Positions 26,263 to 35,899 of a stretch of 64,000 bases of DNA are shown piece by piece. A program made the position numbers and the translations under genes. This DNA comes from Balneolaceae bacterium UBA3186 (GTDB lineage: Bacteria > Bacteroidota > Rhodothermia > Balneolales > Balneolaceae): contig DEXK01000011.1 of assembly GCA_002364085.1 (NCBI GenBank), positions 636,002 to 700,001 on the forward strand, given 5' to 3'. The notes beneath the pieces are model-generated. The model made no database searches and had not been told where the DNA came from. It was given only the letters and a program-made list of their open reading frames with translations. Within the stretch, counting starts at the first letter, position 1. The number at the start of each line of letters is the position of its first letter.

Positions 26263-28050
26263 TTAGTCTTGATAAATACTTTCTATTAGTTCTTTATGAT
26301 TTTTCATTACCCCTGCTCTCTTAATGCTCATTTTTGCTGTAAGCTCCCCTTTTTCAATAGTAAATGGCTCTTCCAGCAGAACGAATTTCTTTATTTTTTC
26401 CCAATGCGGAAGTTTCTTATTCACCTTATCGACTTCCTTTTGGATTCTATTTCGAACATGTTCACTTTCAATTTTATTCTCACCTGGAAGTATATATCCA
26501 AAGCGTTCGAATCGCTTTTCCATATTTTTCCAGTCCGGAATAATAATAGCAGCACAAAACTTCTCTTCTGCACCAACAACCATTGCCTGATCAATGAAAC
26601 CATTGTTAACCAAAGCATTTTCTATCGGCTGAGGAGCTACATATTTACCGGTAGAAAGTTTGAACATGGATTTCTTTCGGTCTGTAATAAATAGCCAATT
26701 GTCTTCATCCAAATGACCAATATCTCCCGTACAGAACCAACCGTCCTCAGTAAAAACCTCTTTGGTTTGTTCGGGCATCTTGTAATAGCCCTGCATGATA
26801 TTCGGACCTTTAATTAGAATCTCGCCGTCATCTGCGATCTTGATCTCAACATCTGTAATTGGTTTTCCTGCAGATCCAATTCTGATCCAATCCGGCAAAC
26901 TTCCTGTTGCAACAGGTGATGTTTCTGTTAACCCATATCCCTGACCGCATTTATAACCGATTCCATTAAAAAACCTCATCACAGGTGGAGCCAGAGCAGC
27001 TCCTCCAACCATCATGCCAACCAAATTCCCGCCAAGGCCATCTCTGATCTTAGAATACACCGCTTTATCAGCGACTTTGAATTTTATTTTTTCCAGGCCT
27101 GTAGGTGGGTCTTCCGGATCATAATTTTCTGCCAGATCTATTGCCCAGTAGTATAATTGCTTTTTAAGTCCGGACAACTCTTGTCCTCTTACTTTTAAAC
27201 CCGCCATTATTTTTTCTAATAACCTCGGGACCGTTGAAAAATAGATCGGCTTAATTGTGATGAAATCGGTTTTGATCTCATTTACATCTTCAATGTAATA
27301 AACGGGAACACCGGTGTAGATATAAATATAAGATGCTATTCGTTCCAACATATGAGCCAGCGGCAAGTAGGAAAGTATCTTTGGATCTTTTGCATCATCT
27401 GCACTGTAAGCCATGCGTTCATTAGAAGCCAACACATTGGAAGCCAGATTGTTATGAGATAGCATTACTCCTTTTGGAACACCTGTAGTTCCTGAAGTGT
27501 AATTTATATTTGCAAGATCATCCGGATCAATTTCAGATTTAAGTTTCTCTAAAAGCTCGGGCTCTTTCTCATGTAATGCAGCTCCCATTTCCATAACTTC
27601 TTCAAAGCCTTTTAACTTTTTGTGCTTCGAAGGTTGAATCGAAATTACAGCCTCAACCGTTGTGATCTCTTTCATCAGAGGCTTTGTCTCAGCAAAAAGA
27701 TCGTCGTTTGAAACTATGTGCACCTTTGCTTCAGAGTTCTCCAGTATATATTTGATCTGATCAGAGGGCTGAGTAGTATAAACAGCAACGTTAATCGCTC
27801 CGATGCTAATTACTGCCTGATCACATATCAACCATTCGGTGCTGTTTTCTGAATGAATGGAAACCCGGTCTCCTTTTCGAACACCGAGTTCATATAATCC
27901 AAGAGCTAGGTTTCTGGTTTTTGTCCTGAACTCTTCAATGGAGGTTTCTAACCATTCACCATTACGCTTTACTGCTGAAAAAATTCCAGTAGTGTTTTTA
28001 CTAATGCCCGTTTCAATAATATTCGGGACTATTTCCGGATCGTATTTCAT
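26263..28050 (-). CDS. fadD: Long-chain acyl-CoA synthetase (AMP-dependent)
   Basis: A 595-residue class I adenylate-forming enzyme that activates fatty acids with ATP and CoA. The P-loop is NYTSGTTGVPKGVMLSH, the A5 motif is GYGLTETSP, and the ATP-binding aspartate is in GWFCTGDIGHLDEDNW followed by ITDRKKSMFKLSTGKYVAP. GDRVSIHSENSTEW near the N-terminus is typical of long-chain (FACL) members, as is the length. It is the first gene of the beta-oxidation operon, consistent with the substrate. The divergent thioesterase at 28165 shares its upstream region. Confidence 0.93.
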   Translation of the reverse strand: MKYDPEIVPNIIETGISKNTTGIFSAVKRNGEWLETSIEEFRTKTRNLALGLYELGVRKGDRVSIHSENSTEWLICDQAVISIGAINVAVYTTQPSDQIKYILENSEAKVHIVSNDDLFAETKPLMKEITTVEAVISIQPSKHKKLKGFEEVMEMGAALHEKEPELLEKLKSEIDPDDLANINYTSGTTGVPKGVMLSHNNLASNVLASNERMAYSADDAKDPKILSYLPLAHMLERIASYIYIYTGVPVYYIEDVNEIKTDFITIKPIYFSTVPRLLEKIMAGLKVRGQELSGLKKQLYYWAIDLAENYDPEDPPTGLEKIKFKVADKAVYSKIRDGLGGNLVGMMVGGAALAPPVMRFFNGIGYKCGQGYGLTETSPVATGSLPDWIRIGSAGKPITDVEIKIADDGEILIKGPNIMQGYYKMPEQTKEVFTEDGWFCTGDIGHLDEDNWLFITDRKKSMFKLSTGKYVAPQPIENALVNNGFIDQAMVVGAEEKFCAAIIIPDWKNMEKRFERFGYILPGENKIESEHVRNRIQKEVDKVNKKLPHWEKIKKFVLLEEPFTIEKGELTAKMSIKRAGVMKNHKELIESIYQD

Positions 28051-28164
28051 AAAATTAAAAAGCTAATTAATAACTCTTTGGTAAGTAACACTTTCCAATT
28101 ACATTTAAAAGCGCTTTCTTTGCTCAATTTCACTAACTTAACACTGTTAATCAAACACTAATTT

Positions 28165-28596
28165 ATGTTTATTGAAGATTCTTTAAAAGAAAAGGCAGAT
28201 TTTTACTTCAATTCGAGTAATCCTCACATGGGACATGCACTTGGAATTGAGTTCGAATACATCAGTAAAGATAAGATTATAGCTACCATGCCGGTGAATA
28301 AGAATACCGTTCAACCTTTTCGGTTATTACACGGAGGAGCATCTGTAGTACTTGCTGAAACCCTCGCTTCACTAGGCGCGTGGTTTTCTCTGGATGGAAA
28401 TGATAAAACAGCTGTTGGCGTGGAGATCAATGCTAATCATATTCGATCAGTGCAAGAAGGTGGAATGGTTAGGGGGACTGCCACTCCCATAAAAAAAGGA
28501 TCACGAATTCACATCTGGGAAACCAAAATTGAAGATGAAAACGGAAAACTGGTTTGTGTGAGCCGTTGTACAATGGCGGTTGTTAATAGGAATTAG
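28165..28596 (+). CDS. PaaI-type hotdog acyl-CoA thioesterase
   Basis: A 143-residue single hotdog-fold thioesterase. LLHGGASVVLAETLASLGAW is the PaaI/YbgC-like signature, with the catalytic Asp/Glu in the AETLAS helix. MPVNKNTVQPF and the C-terminal VSRCTMAVV are typical of the family, as is length. It hydrolyses acyl- or aryl-CoA; the specific substrate cannot be told. Transcribed divergently from the fatty acid degradation operon (115-base gap), so a role in releasing CoA from stalled acyl-CoAs is plausible. Alternative: a 1,4-dihydroxy-2-naphthoyl-CoA thioesterase (MenI), which has the same signature. Confidence 0.9.
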   Translation: MFIEDSLKEKADFYFNSSNPHMGHALGIEFEYISKDKIIATMPVNKNTVQPFRLLHGGASVVLAETLASLGAWFSLDGNDKTAVGVEINANHIRSVQEGGMVRGTATPIKKGSRIHIWETKIEDENGKLVCVSRCTMAVVNRN

Positions 28597-28604
28597 ATAT
28601 AAGG

Positions 28605-29444
28605 TTAAAAAAGCGATATCTGATCCGTTTTGGGAGGATGAAAAGTTCCAATAATTACAAATGGATTCTGTCCTACAAAATGATGAACTTGAGTTGTTCC
28701 TAAATAAAAATACAAATCTTTTGTTTTGGCAAAATCATCTAAGTATTTCTTGCGGACATCTTCAATTGCTAGTCCTTCATCTCCTTCATGTCGTTTGAGG
28801 CTGTTCCAATACAATTGTCCAATTTCCCAATCCTCAATCATCATATTACTTTGTTTACCTTTACAATCCTCAAATCTATATTTAAATTTATAGGGTAGTT
28901 TATTTACGACCTCAAATGGATCTTCGTGATTTTCGAATAATCTTCCCTGATCTCGATTAGCTTTTAGTCTTTCAATCTTTTTTTTGTCCCATTCACGCTC
29001 AACCTCTTCACAAAAAAAGTCTAAAATCTTCGTCGGTTTAAAAACAGCCAGTGATGTACATGTCTTTTTATCTTTTGCTTCTTCAACAAGAATCGACAAG
29101 TCGTCGTATACTTTTTGAAGCACTATTTCTTTACGAACTGCCCAATCTCTTTTCTTCCCGGTACTGATATTCCCAATGATTTTTATTTCCGTATCATGGG
29201 AATATGGTCGATAACTTTCTGGACGGAAATCACTAGTGTTTTTTGTTAGTTCAATTTCAATCCAGTCATATTTGCTGTACTGTTCTTCATAGGATTTTTT
29301 TCGAAATGGAATAGGATAAATTCGCACCCAGCTACCGTCTTCTCGAAAACCTGCTGTACAAACCAACTCATCATATTTCCCCGAAAGTGTTGGATAGGTT
29401 TTTACTGTTATAAGTATTTTCTCTCGTTTTTTCTCATATACCAT
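28605..29444 (-). CDS. Dual-OB-domain-like protein of a two-gene accessory module
   Basis: A 279-residue soluble protein. The N-terminal part (ILITVKTYPTLSGKYDELVCT, then GSWVRIYPIPFR and DWIEIEL) matches what I recall of the dual OB-fold (DuOB) family found in predicted prokaryotic conflict systems beside DUF488 proteins. OB folds bind nucleic acid. The C-terminal half has no recognised domain and includes a charged region (REWDKKKIERLKANRDQG) and the end KTDQISLF. It overlaps the upstream DUF488 gene by one base, so the two are translationally coupled. Family name is from memory and should be checked; nucleic-acid binding is inference. Confidence 0.6.
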   Translation of the reverse strand: MVYEKKREKILITVKTYPTLSGKYDELVCTAGFREDGSWVRIYPIPFRKKSYEEQYSKYDWIEIELTKNTSDFRPESYRPYSHDTEIKIIGNISTGKKRDWAVRKEIVLQKVYDDLSILVEEAKDKKTCTSLAVFKPTKILDFFCEEVEREWDKKKIERLKANRDQGRLFENHEDPFEVVNKLPYKFKYRFEDCKGKQSNMMIEDWEIGQLYWNSLKRHEGDEGLAIEDVRKKYLDDFAKTKDLYFYLGTTQVHHFVGQNPFVIIGTFHPPKTDQISLF

Positions 29445-30331
29445 TATAAATGGGTTAATTGAAGATTTAGCTCCTTATTTTGGACTACAAATTCTGCTAG
29501 CGGACGACGATGGCACTGGCAACTTTCTGCCTCAAAACAGGTAAGCGCTACCCGTTTGTATTCTTTGATTACTTCTACGATATCATCTTGAGTCTCCAAA
29601 GTTTCAAGAAGCACTGTTTGTTTATATTCTTCAAATAGACGGTCGTAATCCTCCTGCGTATTCAGCTCTTTCCTTTTTGAAGATTTGATTCCTACTTCTG
29701 AAAAATGAATGTATCGAATTCCCACTCCCTCACAAGCTCTTATAAGCTGACTTTTATTAAACCCGTACTTCATACTCATTGCATTTTTACGAACATCAAT
29801 AAGTGCTTTCACTCCATTTCGAATCAGCTTATTAATATAAGCTTCTAGAGAAATACCTTCGTAACCGATAGTGAACATAAATGGTTTTTCTGATTGCTGA
29901 TGAGTGTAAGCCATTACTTTATCTTGGTCATCTTTTCCTAATACATCTTCTAAAATCGTACTATTGATTGCGTAATACGGATAGATTTTGTAGGTAATCT
30001 CCAGAAGTTCCTGTACCGATTTGTTCCCGTAATCTCTTTTGAGCAAAAATAGTATTTTTCGATCCTCAGGTTTCAATTCATTTAGCCAAGACCTTTTCTC
30101 AACTCGAACCCATTTTTTCTTCTCTTTGCTCACCTGCTCATATTTAATCATAGTGTGCAGGTCGGCATTCGCGTGAAAGGAAAAACAACCAAATTTATAA
30201 GGAACAAAATCATAAGCAGGATTTTTTTGCCTTCGAGTATAGAGTAACAGCAGTTTTTGTAGCCGAATCTTCTCCAGTTCGTTGTCAAATATCTCTAATA
30301 AAGAGAGTAGTATTTTTCTACGATAGTACAT
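29444..30331 (-). CDS. DUF488 protein with N-terminal extra domain
   Basis: A 295-residue protein of two parts. The C-terminal DUF488 domain (about 150-290) has FTIGYEGISLEAYI, ALIDVRKNAMSMKYGF, KSQLIRACEGVGI and the terminal CFEAESCQCHRRPLAEF, all conserved in the family. DUF488 has an unknown activity and turns up beside DNA-modification and defence genes. The N-terminal 145 residues (RLQKLLLLYTRRQ ... YKFGCFSFHA) resemble Panacea/SocA-type (DUF4065) domains of toxin-antitoxin modules, a weak similarity. It is the first gene of a pair with the dual-OB-like protein. The combination suggests a nucleic-acid-directed conflict module rather than metabolism. Confidence 0.72.
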   Translation of the reverse strand: MYYRRKILLSLLEIFDNELEKIRLQKLLLLYTRRQKNPAYDFVPYKFGCFSFHANADLHTMIKYEQVSKEKKKWVRVEKRSWLNELKPEDRKILFLLKRDYGNKSVQELLEITYKIYPYYAINSTILEDVLGKDDQDKVMAYTHQQSEKPFMFTIGYEGISLEAYINKLIRNGVKALIDVRKNAMSMKYGFNKSQLIRACEGVGIRYIHFSEVGIKSSKRKELNTQEDYDRLFEEYKQTVLLETLETQDDIVEVIKEYKRVALTCFEAESCQCHRRPLAEFVVQNKELNLQLTHL

Positions 30332-30439
30332 GAATAATTATAGATCAAAATTTAACATTGATAACAAGTTAAAGGTACCAAATTTAAACCGGACTTTGAG
30401 TTTGAAATTATTAATTAGATAATATTCATTTATGTAGTT

Positions 30440-31606
30440 TTAAGTACTAGTAAATTTATCCCAAAGAAACGTTGGTAAATTATCGTCTTTAATTATTCCT
30501 GTTGCAGAAGGTCGAAACAGTGTCTGCAAAATAACTTTTCTATCCTCTTCAGTTATCGCATTCTCTCTTCGTAATAATGAAAGATATGTTAAAATCATAA
30601 CTCTTCTTTCATCAGCATCAGTTCGTAAATGAATATTCGAAAGCATAATCTTTGCCAAAACCCTAACTAACCATATCGCAACTGCCATTGTGAGGATTAC
30701 AATGGCAGCAAGCCAATATGGAGGAGGAGTATCAACCCCGTAGCCCTTAAACAAATATTTTATCTGAAGAAATATTATTAAAGCACTTACACTAATTATA
30801 CTTCCAAAAATCCAATAAAACTTATCTAAAAAGTCCTTATGGGATTTTGCTTTAGCTTTCCAATATCTTACAGAAGACTGAACTGCAAGTTTTTTGTCAT
30901 AAACAGCTTCAATATTGGATAAACTTTCGGATGTAGTTTGAACTAATTTGCCAAATTCATCATTCTGAGATTTAAGTTGAGTACTGAAATCTTCTTTGTA
31001 CTTTTCTAATATAATTTCTAACCTCTCCACTATATCAGTAGATTCAAGTACAGATTGTTCAAGCAATCCTTCAGCTTCAGATTTAGATTCTTTTAAATCT
31101 TCAATAAGTTCATGTGCAAGTTCTTTATTTGTTCGAAGATTTAAATCTCTATAACCTTTTTCAAAAAGTAATCCATCAAATGCTGCTAAAATAAAATCAA
31201 TATGATTTTGTCTGTTGCCATAAAAATAAGAAAAAGTATACGCAGCATATCTCTCATTCTTTTTTCTTAGCTTTTCTAAATATAAAGCCTTAATACTTTT
31301 TGAATGAATGATATTATTATTTTTATAAGCATTAACAATAAGGCTTTGAACCTCATTAATCTTGTTTTCTTCTACTTCACCTTCTTGTTGGTTTAGTAAA
31401 TGAACTAACTGTCTTATCTGATTAATATGCTGGAAATGATGATTATAATATTTTAGGACGTTATGCTCTCTATTGTAAGGAGAAATCCAATTCCAGTATT
31501 GGTGTTCATAATCAATCCATTCTTTAATTTTCTCAATAGAATAGAATATTTTTCTACCACCATTATTACCTAGATCAACCGTAAATAATGCTTTTCTTTT
31601 TGCCAT
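30440..31606 (-). CDS. DUF6161-like membrane protein
   Basis: A 388-residue protein with a long helical, partly coiled-coil cytoplasmic part (1-260), two membrane helices (about 268-285 and 300-320) and a C-terminal cytoplasmic tail. The tail HLRTDADERRVMILTYLSLL and TLFRPSATGIIKDDNLP is the signature I associate with DUF6161. The function of the family is unknown; it occurs in accessory regions. It is encoded 108 bases upstream of the DUF488/dual-OB pair on the same strand, so it may belong to the same module. Membrane anchoring plus a cytoplasmic coiled coil would suit an effector or sensor, but this is inference. Confidence 0.65.
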   Translation of the reverse strand: MAKRKALFTVDLGNNGGRKIFYSIEKIKEWIDYEHQYWNWISPYNREHNVLKYYNHHFQHINQIRQLVHLLNQQEGEVEENKINEVQSLIVNAYKNNNIIHSKSIKALYLEKLRKKNERYAAYTFSYFYGNRQNHIDFILAAFDGLLFEKGYRDLNLRTNKELAHELIEDLKESKSEAEGLLEQSVLESTDIVERLEIILEKYKEDFSTQLKSQNDEFGKLVQTTSESLSNIEAVYDKKLAVQSSVRYWKAKAKSHKDFLDKFYWIFGSIISVSALIIFLQIKYLFKGYGVDTPPPYWLAAIVILTMAVAIWLVRVLAKIMLSNIHLRTDADERRVMILTYLSLLRRENAITEEDRKVILQTLFRPSATGIIKDDNLPTFLWDKFTST

Positions 31607-31943
31607 AATTTTTTATTAAGTCATTAATTTGATAATTAATCTCCTACTCTATTTGCTTACCTTCACTCCTAGTTCTTTCAGCCTATATAACTCATAAACC
31701 ATCCTGAAAATATTGGAATCAGTTTGTGCAATCTGGAATTTAAGTTCGTAAAATTTTGCATTAATTACTTCATTATCAATGGATTATAGGGAAATCACGT
31801 GTAATTGCAAAAGTAATTTTAACAATGGATTAAGTTGACCTTAGTATTTAAGAAGAAATAGTCAACCTGATCTGAATCCTTCTCCAAAAGAGAAATAATT
31901 AGGAATATGAGCTTAACCTATTCCTAATTCTCATATTCCTAAT
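31607..31943. other. 337-base gene-free stretch with a long inverted repeat
   Basis: AT-rich, no open frame. Its left end has a 15-bp inverted repeat, AATTAGGAATATGAG at 31897-31911 and CTCATATTCCTAATT at 31930-31944, with an 18-base loop containing a further partial copy (CTATTCCTAATT). On the minus strand this hairpin lies right at the stop codon of the acyl-CoA ligase gene and could end its transcript, although the following sequence is not a clean T tract. Nothing else is visible. Confidence 0.5.
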
Positions 31944-33596
31944 TTAAACTCCCTTCCTGAATTGAACTTCTTTCCATTCAGAAAAAAGATGAGCCACTTT
32001 CCTCCGTTGATATTTCCCTGTTGAGGTTACCGGGATCTCATTTCCAAAAACGATCACTTTTGGGGTTTTTGCATGTGGAAGGTGAGCTTTGCAGAAGTTT
32101 ATAATCTGTTCTGAATTTTCTTTCTCTCCTTCCAAAAGTTCAACATAAGCTCCAACTTCTTCTCCATACCAGTCATTTTCAAAGCCCACAGCAATACCGG
32201 CTTTTACCCCCGGGGCTTTGTTTATCACCTCGTCTATCTCTAACGGAGCAAAGTTTATTCCACCTCTGATGATCAACTCTTTGATCCTTCCGGTTATGAA
32301 ATAATACGCCTTTCCTTCTTCATCATTTTGATAAAACCCTTCATCCCCACTTCTGAACCAGCCATTTGTAAAAGCTTTCTCGTTTGCTTCAGGATTATTG
32401 AAATAACCTTTCATCACATTTACCCCTCGAATTACGATCTCGCCTCGATCTCCTTCTTCTAAGGCATTTCCTTGTTCATCATGGATCGACATTTCATTGG
32501 CAGGAATAGCAACGCCAATACTCGGATACCCAAAATCCTGCATCCATTTTTGATGCTCTTCTTTGCTGATATCAAGCGGTAAATAACACGAGTAACAGGT
32601 GGTTTCTGAAAGCCCGTATCCGTGAATAATTCTCTTGCCGAATTTCGCTTCAAAGTTCTTAGCAACATTTACGGTAAGTGGACCTGCTCCGCAAATAATA
32701 TGACTGAAATTATTGAGCTCCGGTGTTTCTTTGTCTTCGTAAAAGCTGGTCAAGTACTGAAGCAAAGTTGGAACAACACTTACGATCTTTACATCTTCTT
32801 CTTCAATTACAGGGAAGAACTGATCTATCTGAAATTTTTCATTTAAAACTACCGAACCTCCAACCAGAAACGGAGTCATTAACGTGACTACAGTCCCGTT
32901 TACATGATGAATCGGAAGTACACACATCATTCTTGTATCAGAAGTTATATTGTGCCAGTCGCTAATTGCCCGAGCATCTTCCAGTAAATTACGTTGACTT
33001 AAAACGACACCTTTAGGGTTCCCTGTAGTTCCGGAGGTGAAAACTATGAGTGCATCCGTTTCAGAATCAAAATCCCTTTCTTTAAGATCACCGGTTTTGG
33101 ATGAAAATGAATCTGTGCTTTTGCCGCATTCAACCAATTTCATTCCTGATAATTCAGAAGACGATTCAATGATTTCTTTTATTCTGGAAACATACAAATC
33201 CCGAACCAAAGCCATCTTTACTTCAGCATTCTTAAGTATGTATTCGATCCGCTGGTCATCTTCGCTCAGATTTACAGGCACAACAACTAATCCACAGAAC
33301 CAAGCTGCAAAATACTGCACAACCGTATGCCAGTGATTATGAGAAATTGTGGCGATCTTATCCCCAGCTTGTAAATCTTTGGATTGAAAAAACCTTGCGG
33401 CATCTAACACAGAATCATAAAACTCTCTGTAATTAAGATGAGTTTTATTCCCTTCTTTATCCCGATAGATCAAAAAGGTATCTGTATTTCCGATTCCTTT
33501 CTTTAGAAGCTGTACGATATCAGTTCCCAGTTCCTCTATTGGTTCTGAGAGAGATCTGGCATGCTTAATTCTTTTCTCTAAGCCATCAAAATTCAT
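31944..33596 (-). CDS. Acyl-CoA synthetase/ligase (class I adenylate-forming)
   Basis: A 550-residue AMP-forming ligase. The P-loop is VFTSGTTGNPKGVVLSQ, A5 is GYGLSETTC, and the C-terminal motifs are GWFRSGDEGFYQ and ITGRIKELIIRGG with the catalytic lysine near the end in TSTGKYQRRKV. It resembles medium/long-chain acyl-CoA ligases such as those related to cyclohexanecarboxylate- or fatty-acid-CoA ligases; the substrate is not clear. Located 12 bases downstream of a secreted M24 peptidase gene, so both are probably in one transcript. It is not linked to the fad operon at 21.8-28 kb. Confidence 0.85.
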   Translation of the reverse strand: MNFDGLEKRIKHARSLSEPIEELGTDIVQLLKKGIGNTDTFLIYRDKEGNKTHLNYREFYDSVLDAARFFQSKDLQAGDKIATISHNHWHTVVQYFAAWFCGLVVVPVNLSEDDQRIEYILKNAEVKMALVRDLYVSRIKEIIESSSELSGMKLVECGKSTDSFSSKTGDLKERDFDSETDALIVFTSGTTGNPKGVVLSQRNLLEDARAISDWHNITSDTRMMCVLPIHHVNGTVVTLMTPFLVGGSVVLNEKFQIDQFFPVIEEEDVKIVSVVPTLLQYLTSFYEDKETPELNNFSHIICGAGPLTVNVAKNFEAKFGKRIIHGYGLSETTCYSCYLPLDISKEEHQKWMQDFGYPSIGVAIPANEMSIHDEQGNALEEGDRGEIVIRGVNVMKGYFNNPEANEKAFTNGWFRSGDEGFYQNDEEGKAYYFITGRIKELIIRGGINFAPLEIDEVINKAPGVKAGIAVGFENDWYGEEVGAYVELLEGEKENSEQIINFCKAHLPHAKTPKVIVFGNEIPVTSTGKYQRRKVAHLFSEWKEVQFRKGV

Positions 33597-33608
33597 TGGT
33601 CTTATCGT

Positions 33609-34961
33609 TTACTGCTTTGCCGGTACTCTTGGAATCATCATGATCTCTTTCTGCCTGCCGTCGATGTACCAAACTCCCGTTTCGTCAAAGAAAGCATCTT
33701 CTTCCAACATGATCCGGATCTCCTTTCCCCATTCTTCTATCATTGTAGCAGCATTTAACTCGATGGAATAGGCAGTATTCAAATGTAATGGATAATCCCC
33801 ACTTCCCGGAACTCCACCCTGAGAATCCCACATTCCTAACGTTGTTCCAGCAGCATGACCATGATATCCGATAGGGTGAGTATAAATGGATGGTTTTAAC
33901 CCTTCTGCAATGGCTTGTTCTCTCGACATCTTCAACACTTCATTTCCGGTTCTACCTTCTTTAAAATTGTTAGTGAAGATATCCTGAAGTCGATTTCCGT
34001 TATCAAAAGCTTTATTTAAATATTCAGGTACTTCTGTTTCGCCTGGTCGAAGTATATAAGCATGTTGTTGAGTATCTGTATTTAAACGCAGGTAATTGAT
34101 TCCAAAATCTACATGCAAAAGATCACCCGGCATAATTACATTATTATCAGGTCGGCTGGAAAAAGATCTTAAATGATCAAAGGATTCAGGGTCAGCTCTT
34201 TGAATAGAAACACTCGGGTGAAACCAAGTAATCAATTTCAGCTCTCTTATTTTTTCTCTGAACCACCAAACTACATCTTCAGTTGTTGTCACGCCTGGCT
34301 GAATGACTTCATCTGAAAATCCCTGAGCTATAATTTTATGAGCTATTCGTACAATTTGAGGATAGATGGTCATTTCCTTTGCTGAACGTGTTTCTAACCA
34401 ACCCACAGCCAGTTTTTCTGCTGAAACAATTCGGTCTGAGTATTTCTTCCCGATTGCAGATTTCATTTCCTGAAGATCAGTAGCAACTATGCCATCCGCT
34501 AAACCCCAATCATCGCTTTGGTTTACACCAATCGTTTTAGGGTTTCTTTCTTCTATGATTTGCTTTAAACGATTCCACTGATCCGGTTCTTTTTCTTTAT
34601 CCCAGGCTTTCTTGAAGGTTTTTCCGACATCATATCTGGCAACAGCAAGAGTTTCTACTCCTTTGCCTTCCCCTTGATCATACATCACCAAGATGGTTCT
34701 GCGTCTTGCAGCCAACCAAGTTGCCGGTAACAATGTTTTGATCACAGGATCTTCATTGTATTCTCTGGAAACCACAACCCACATATCAATACCTGTTCTT
34801 CTCATCAGATCGGGAAGCACAGTTTGAATTTTATCCTCCAGTAGATCATCAATTACTTCCGCACGCTCTTTCATTGAAAGAATTTCCGGGTAGCCATTTT
34901 GAGCAGATAAATCAGGAATTAGGAATAGGAGAATAAGGAATAAAAATCCGAGTTTTTTCAT
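33609..34961 (-). CDS. Secreted M24 family Xaa-Pro peptidase
   Basis: A 450-residue peptidase with a signal peptide (MKKLGFLFLILLFLIPDLSAQ, cleaved near residue 20). The N-terminal creatinase-like domain runs to about 190; the C-terminal pita-bread M24 domain holds the metal ligands in LLHVDFGINY (Asp), HPIGYHGHAAG (His) and in the two final Glu-containing segments near ELNAATMIEE. Such enzymes remove N-terminal residues before proline from peptides in the periplasm or medium. Length is normal. First gene of a two-gene unit with an acyl-CoA ligase. Confidence 0.88.
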   Translation of the reverse strand: MKKLGFLFLILLFLIPDLSAQNGYPEILSMKERAEVIDDLLEDKIQTVLPDLMRRTGIDMWVVVSREYNEDPVIKTLLPATWLAARRRTILVMYDQGEGKGVETLAVARYDVGKTFKKAWDKEKEPDQWNRLKQIIEERNPKTIGVNQSDDWGLADGIVATDLQEMKSAIGKKYSDRIVSAEKLAVGWLETRSAKEMTIYPQIVRIAHKIIAQGFSDEVIQPGVTTTEDVVWWFREKIRELKLITWFHPSVSIQRADPESFDHLRSFSSRPDNNVIMPGDLLHVDFGINYLRLNTDTQQHAYILRPGETEVPEYLNKAFDNGNRLQDIFTNNFKEGRTGNEVLKMSREQAIAEGLKPSIYTHPIGYHGHAAGTTLGMWDSQGGVPGSGDYPLHLNTAYSIELNAATMIEEWGKEIRIMLEEDAFFDETGVWYIDGRQKEIMMIPRVPAKQ

Positions 34962-35038
34962 CGTTTAGATATAGTTAGTTGATCGAAGAATATGATAAGG
35001 TTTGGTGAGGGAGGCAAATGGGAAAATTCAATATGTAT

Positions 35039-35899
35039 TTATCTATTGCGACTTATTTTATACCGGAATTGAACTACTTCTTTATTCCACAGAGTTAACG
35101 TTTGTTTTGCAGAAATACCTTCTTCATTTGAAGACACTATTAATAGATCTCTAAAAGAACGAATATATTGAGCCCATAAATCTCCTTTTGAATCTTCTAG
35201 CAGGAAATAAAAACCGGGGTCTCCAAACTTCTTACCTGATGAGTACAGATGAAGTTCTCCATCTTGACCTACACTTGGAGACATAATTACTGTAGCATTT
35301 CCTTTGGGCAATGGGAAAACCGCTTTAATGCAAGACAACCCGGATGGTAATGTACATACAGAATACACTCCTGAATATAGCACTTGCCCCGTCGTCTTAA
35401 AGGTTCGATACCAAATTGTGTATTTTATTTCCTCAGAATCAGGATCTGTAAGTGTAATTATTTCACTACTTATTTCCTCTGATGAAGAGATGCTTTCTGT
35501 TGGAATATTGAGTTGATCAATTCGTTTGCTGAATAACATTTTTACAAGGTTGCCAAAAACTTTAAAAACAAGGTTCCAGCTTACAGACAATTCTAAATTG
35601 TAATCAGCTGTTTTTTGATAAAACTCAATTACACTAGTTGAAAGCTTTTTTAACTCATCTTCAGTTAATCCCAGCAGTTCAATAGATGAGATAAGACCCT
35701 AAGATTTGACGTTTCTTTCTATAACTAATCCTTCATCTTGTGCTAATTCTTTTACGAACTCATCTGATATCCAATCACTTTTTCCAAAAGGTCCCATCAA
35801 CCATGGAACAGTTTTTGACTCGATTCTTTTACCCCATACTATAATCCATTGCTGAGTAAACCAATCCTGGAATTTTTGCTTATGATAAGCGAGTCTCAT
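35039..35899 (-). pseudogene. Hypothetical gene interrupted by an in-frame TAG stop
   Basis: The minus-strand frame from the ATG at 35899 reads 66 codons, meets TAG at 35699-35701 and then stays open in the same frame for 219 more codons to the stop at 35039. Residues after the stop (GLISSIELLGLTEDELKKL, then SVIEFYQKTADYNLEL) continue as normal coding sequence, and I recall a Bacteroidota family of about 290 residues with both halves, so this looks like one gene with a nonsense mutation. The downstream part could restart at a TTG at 35590. It overlaps the CrtA-like gene by 4 bases (ATGA), so it was its operon partner. Function unknown. Alternatives: sequencing error, or stop readthrough. Confidence 0.7.
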
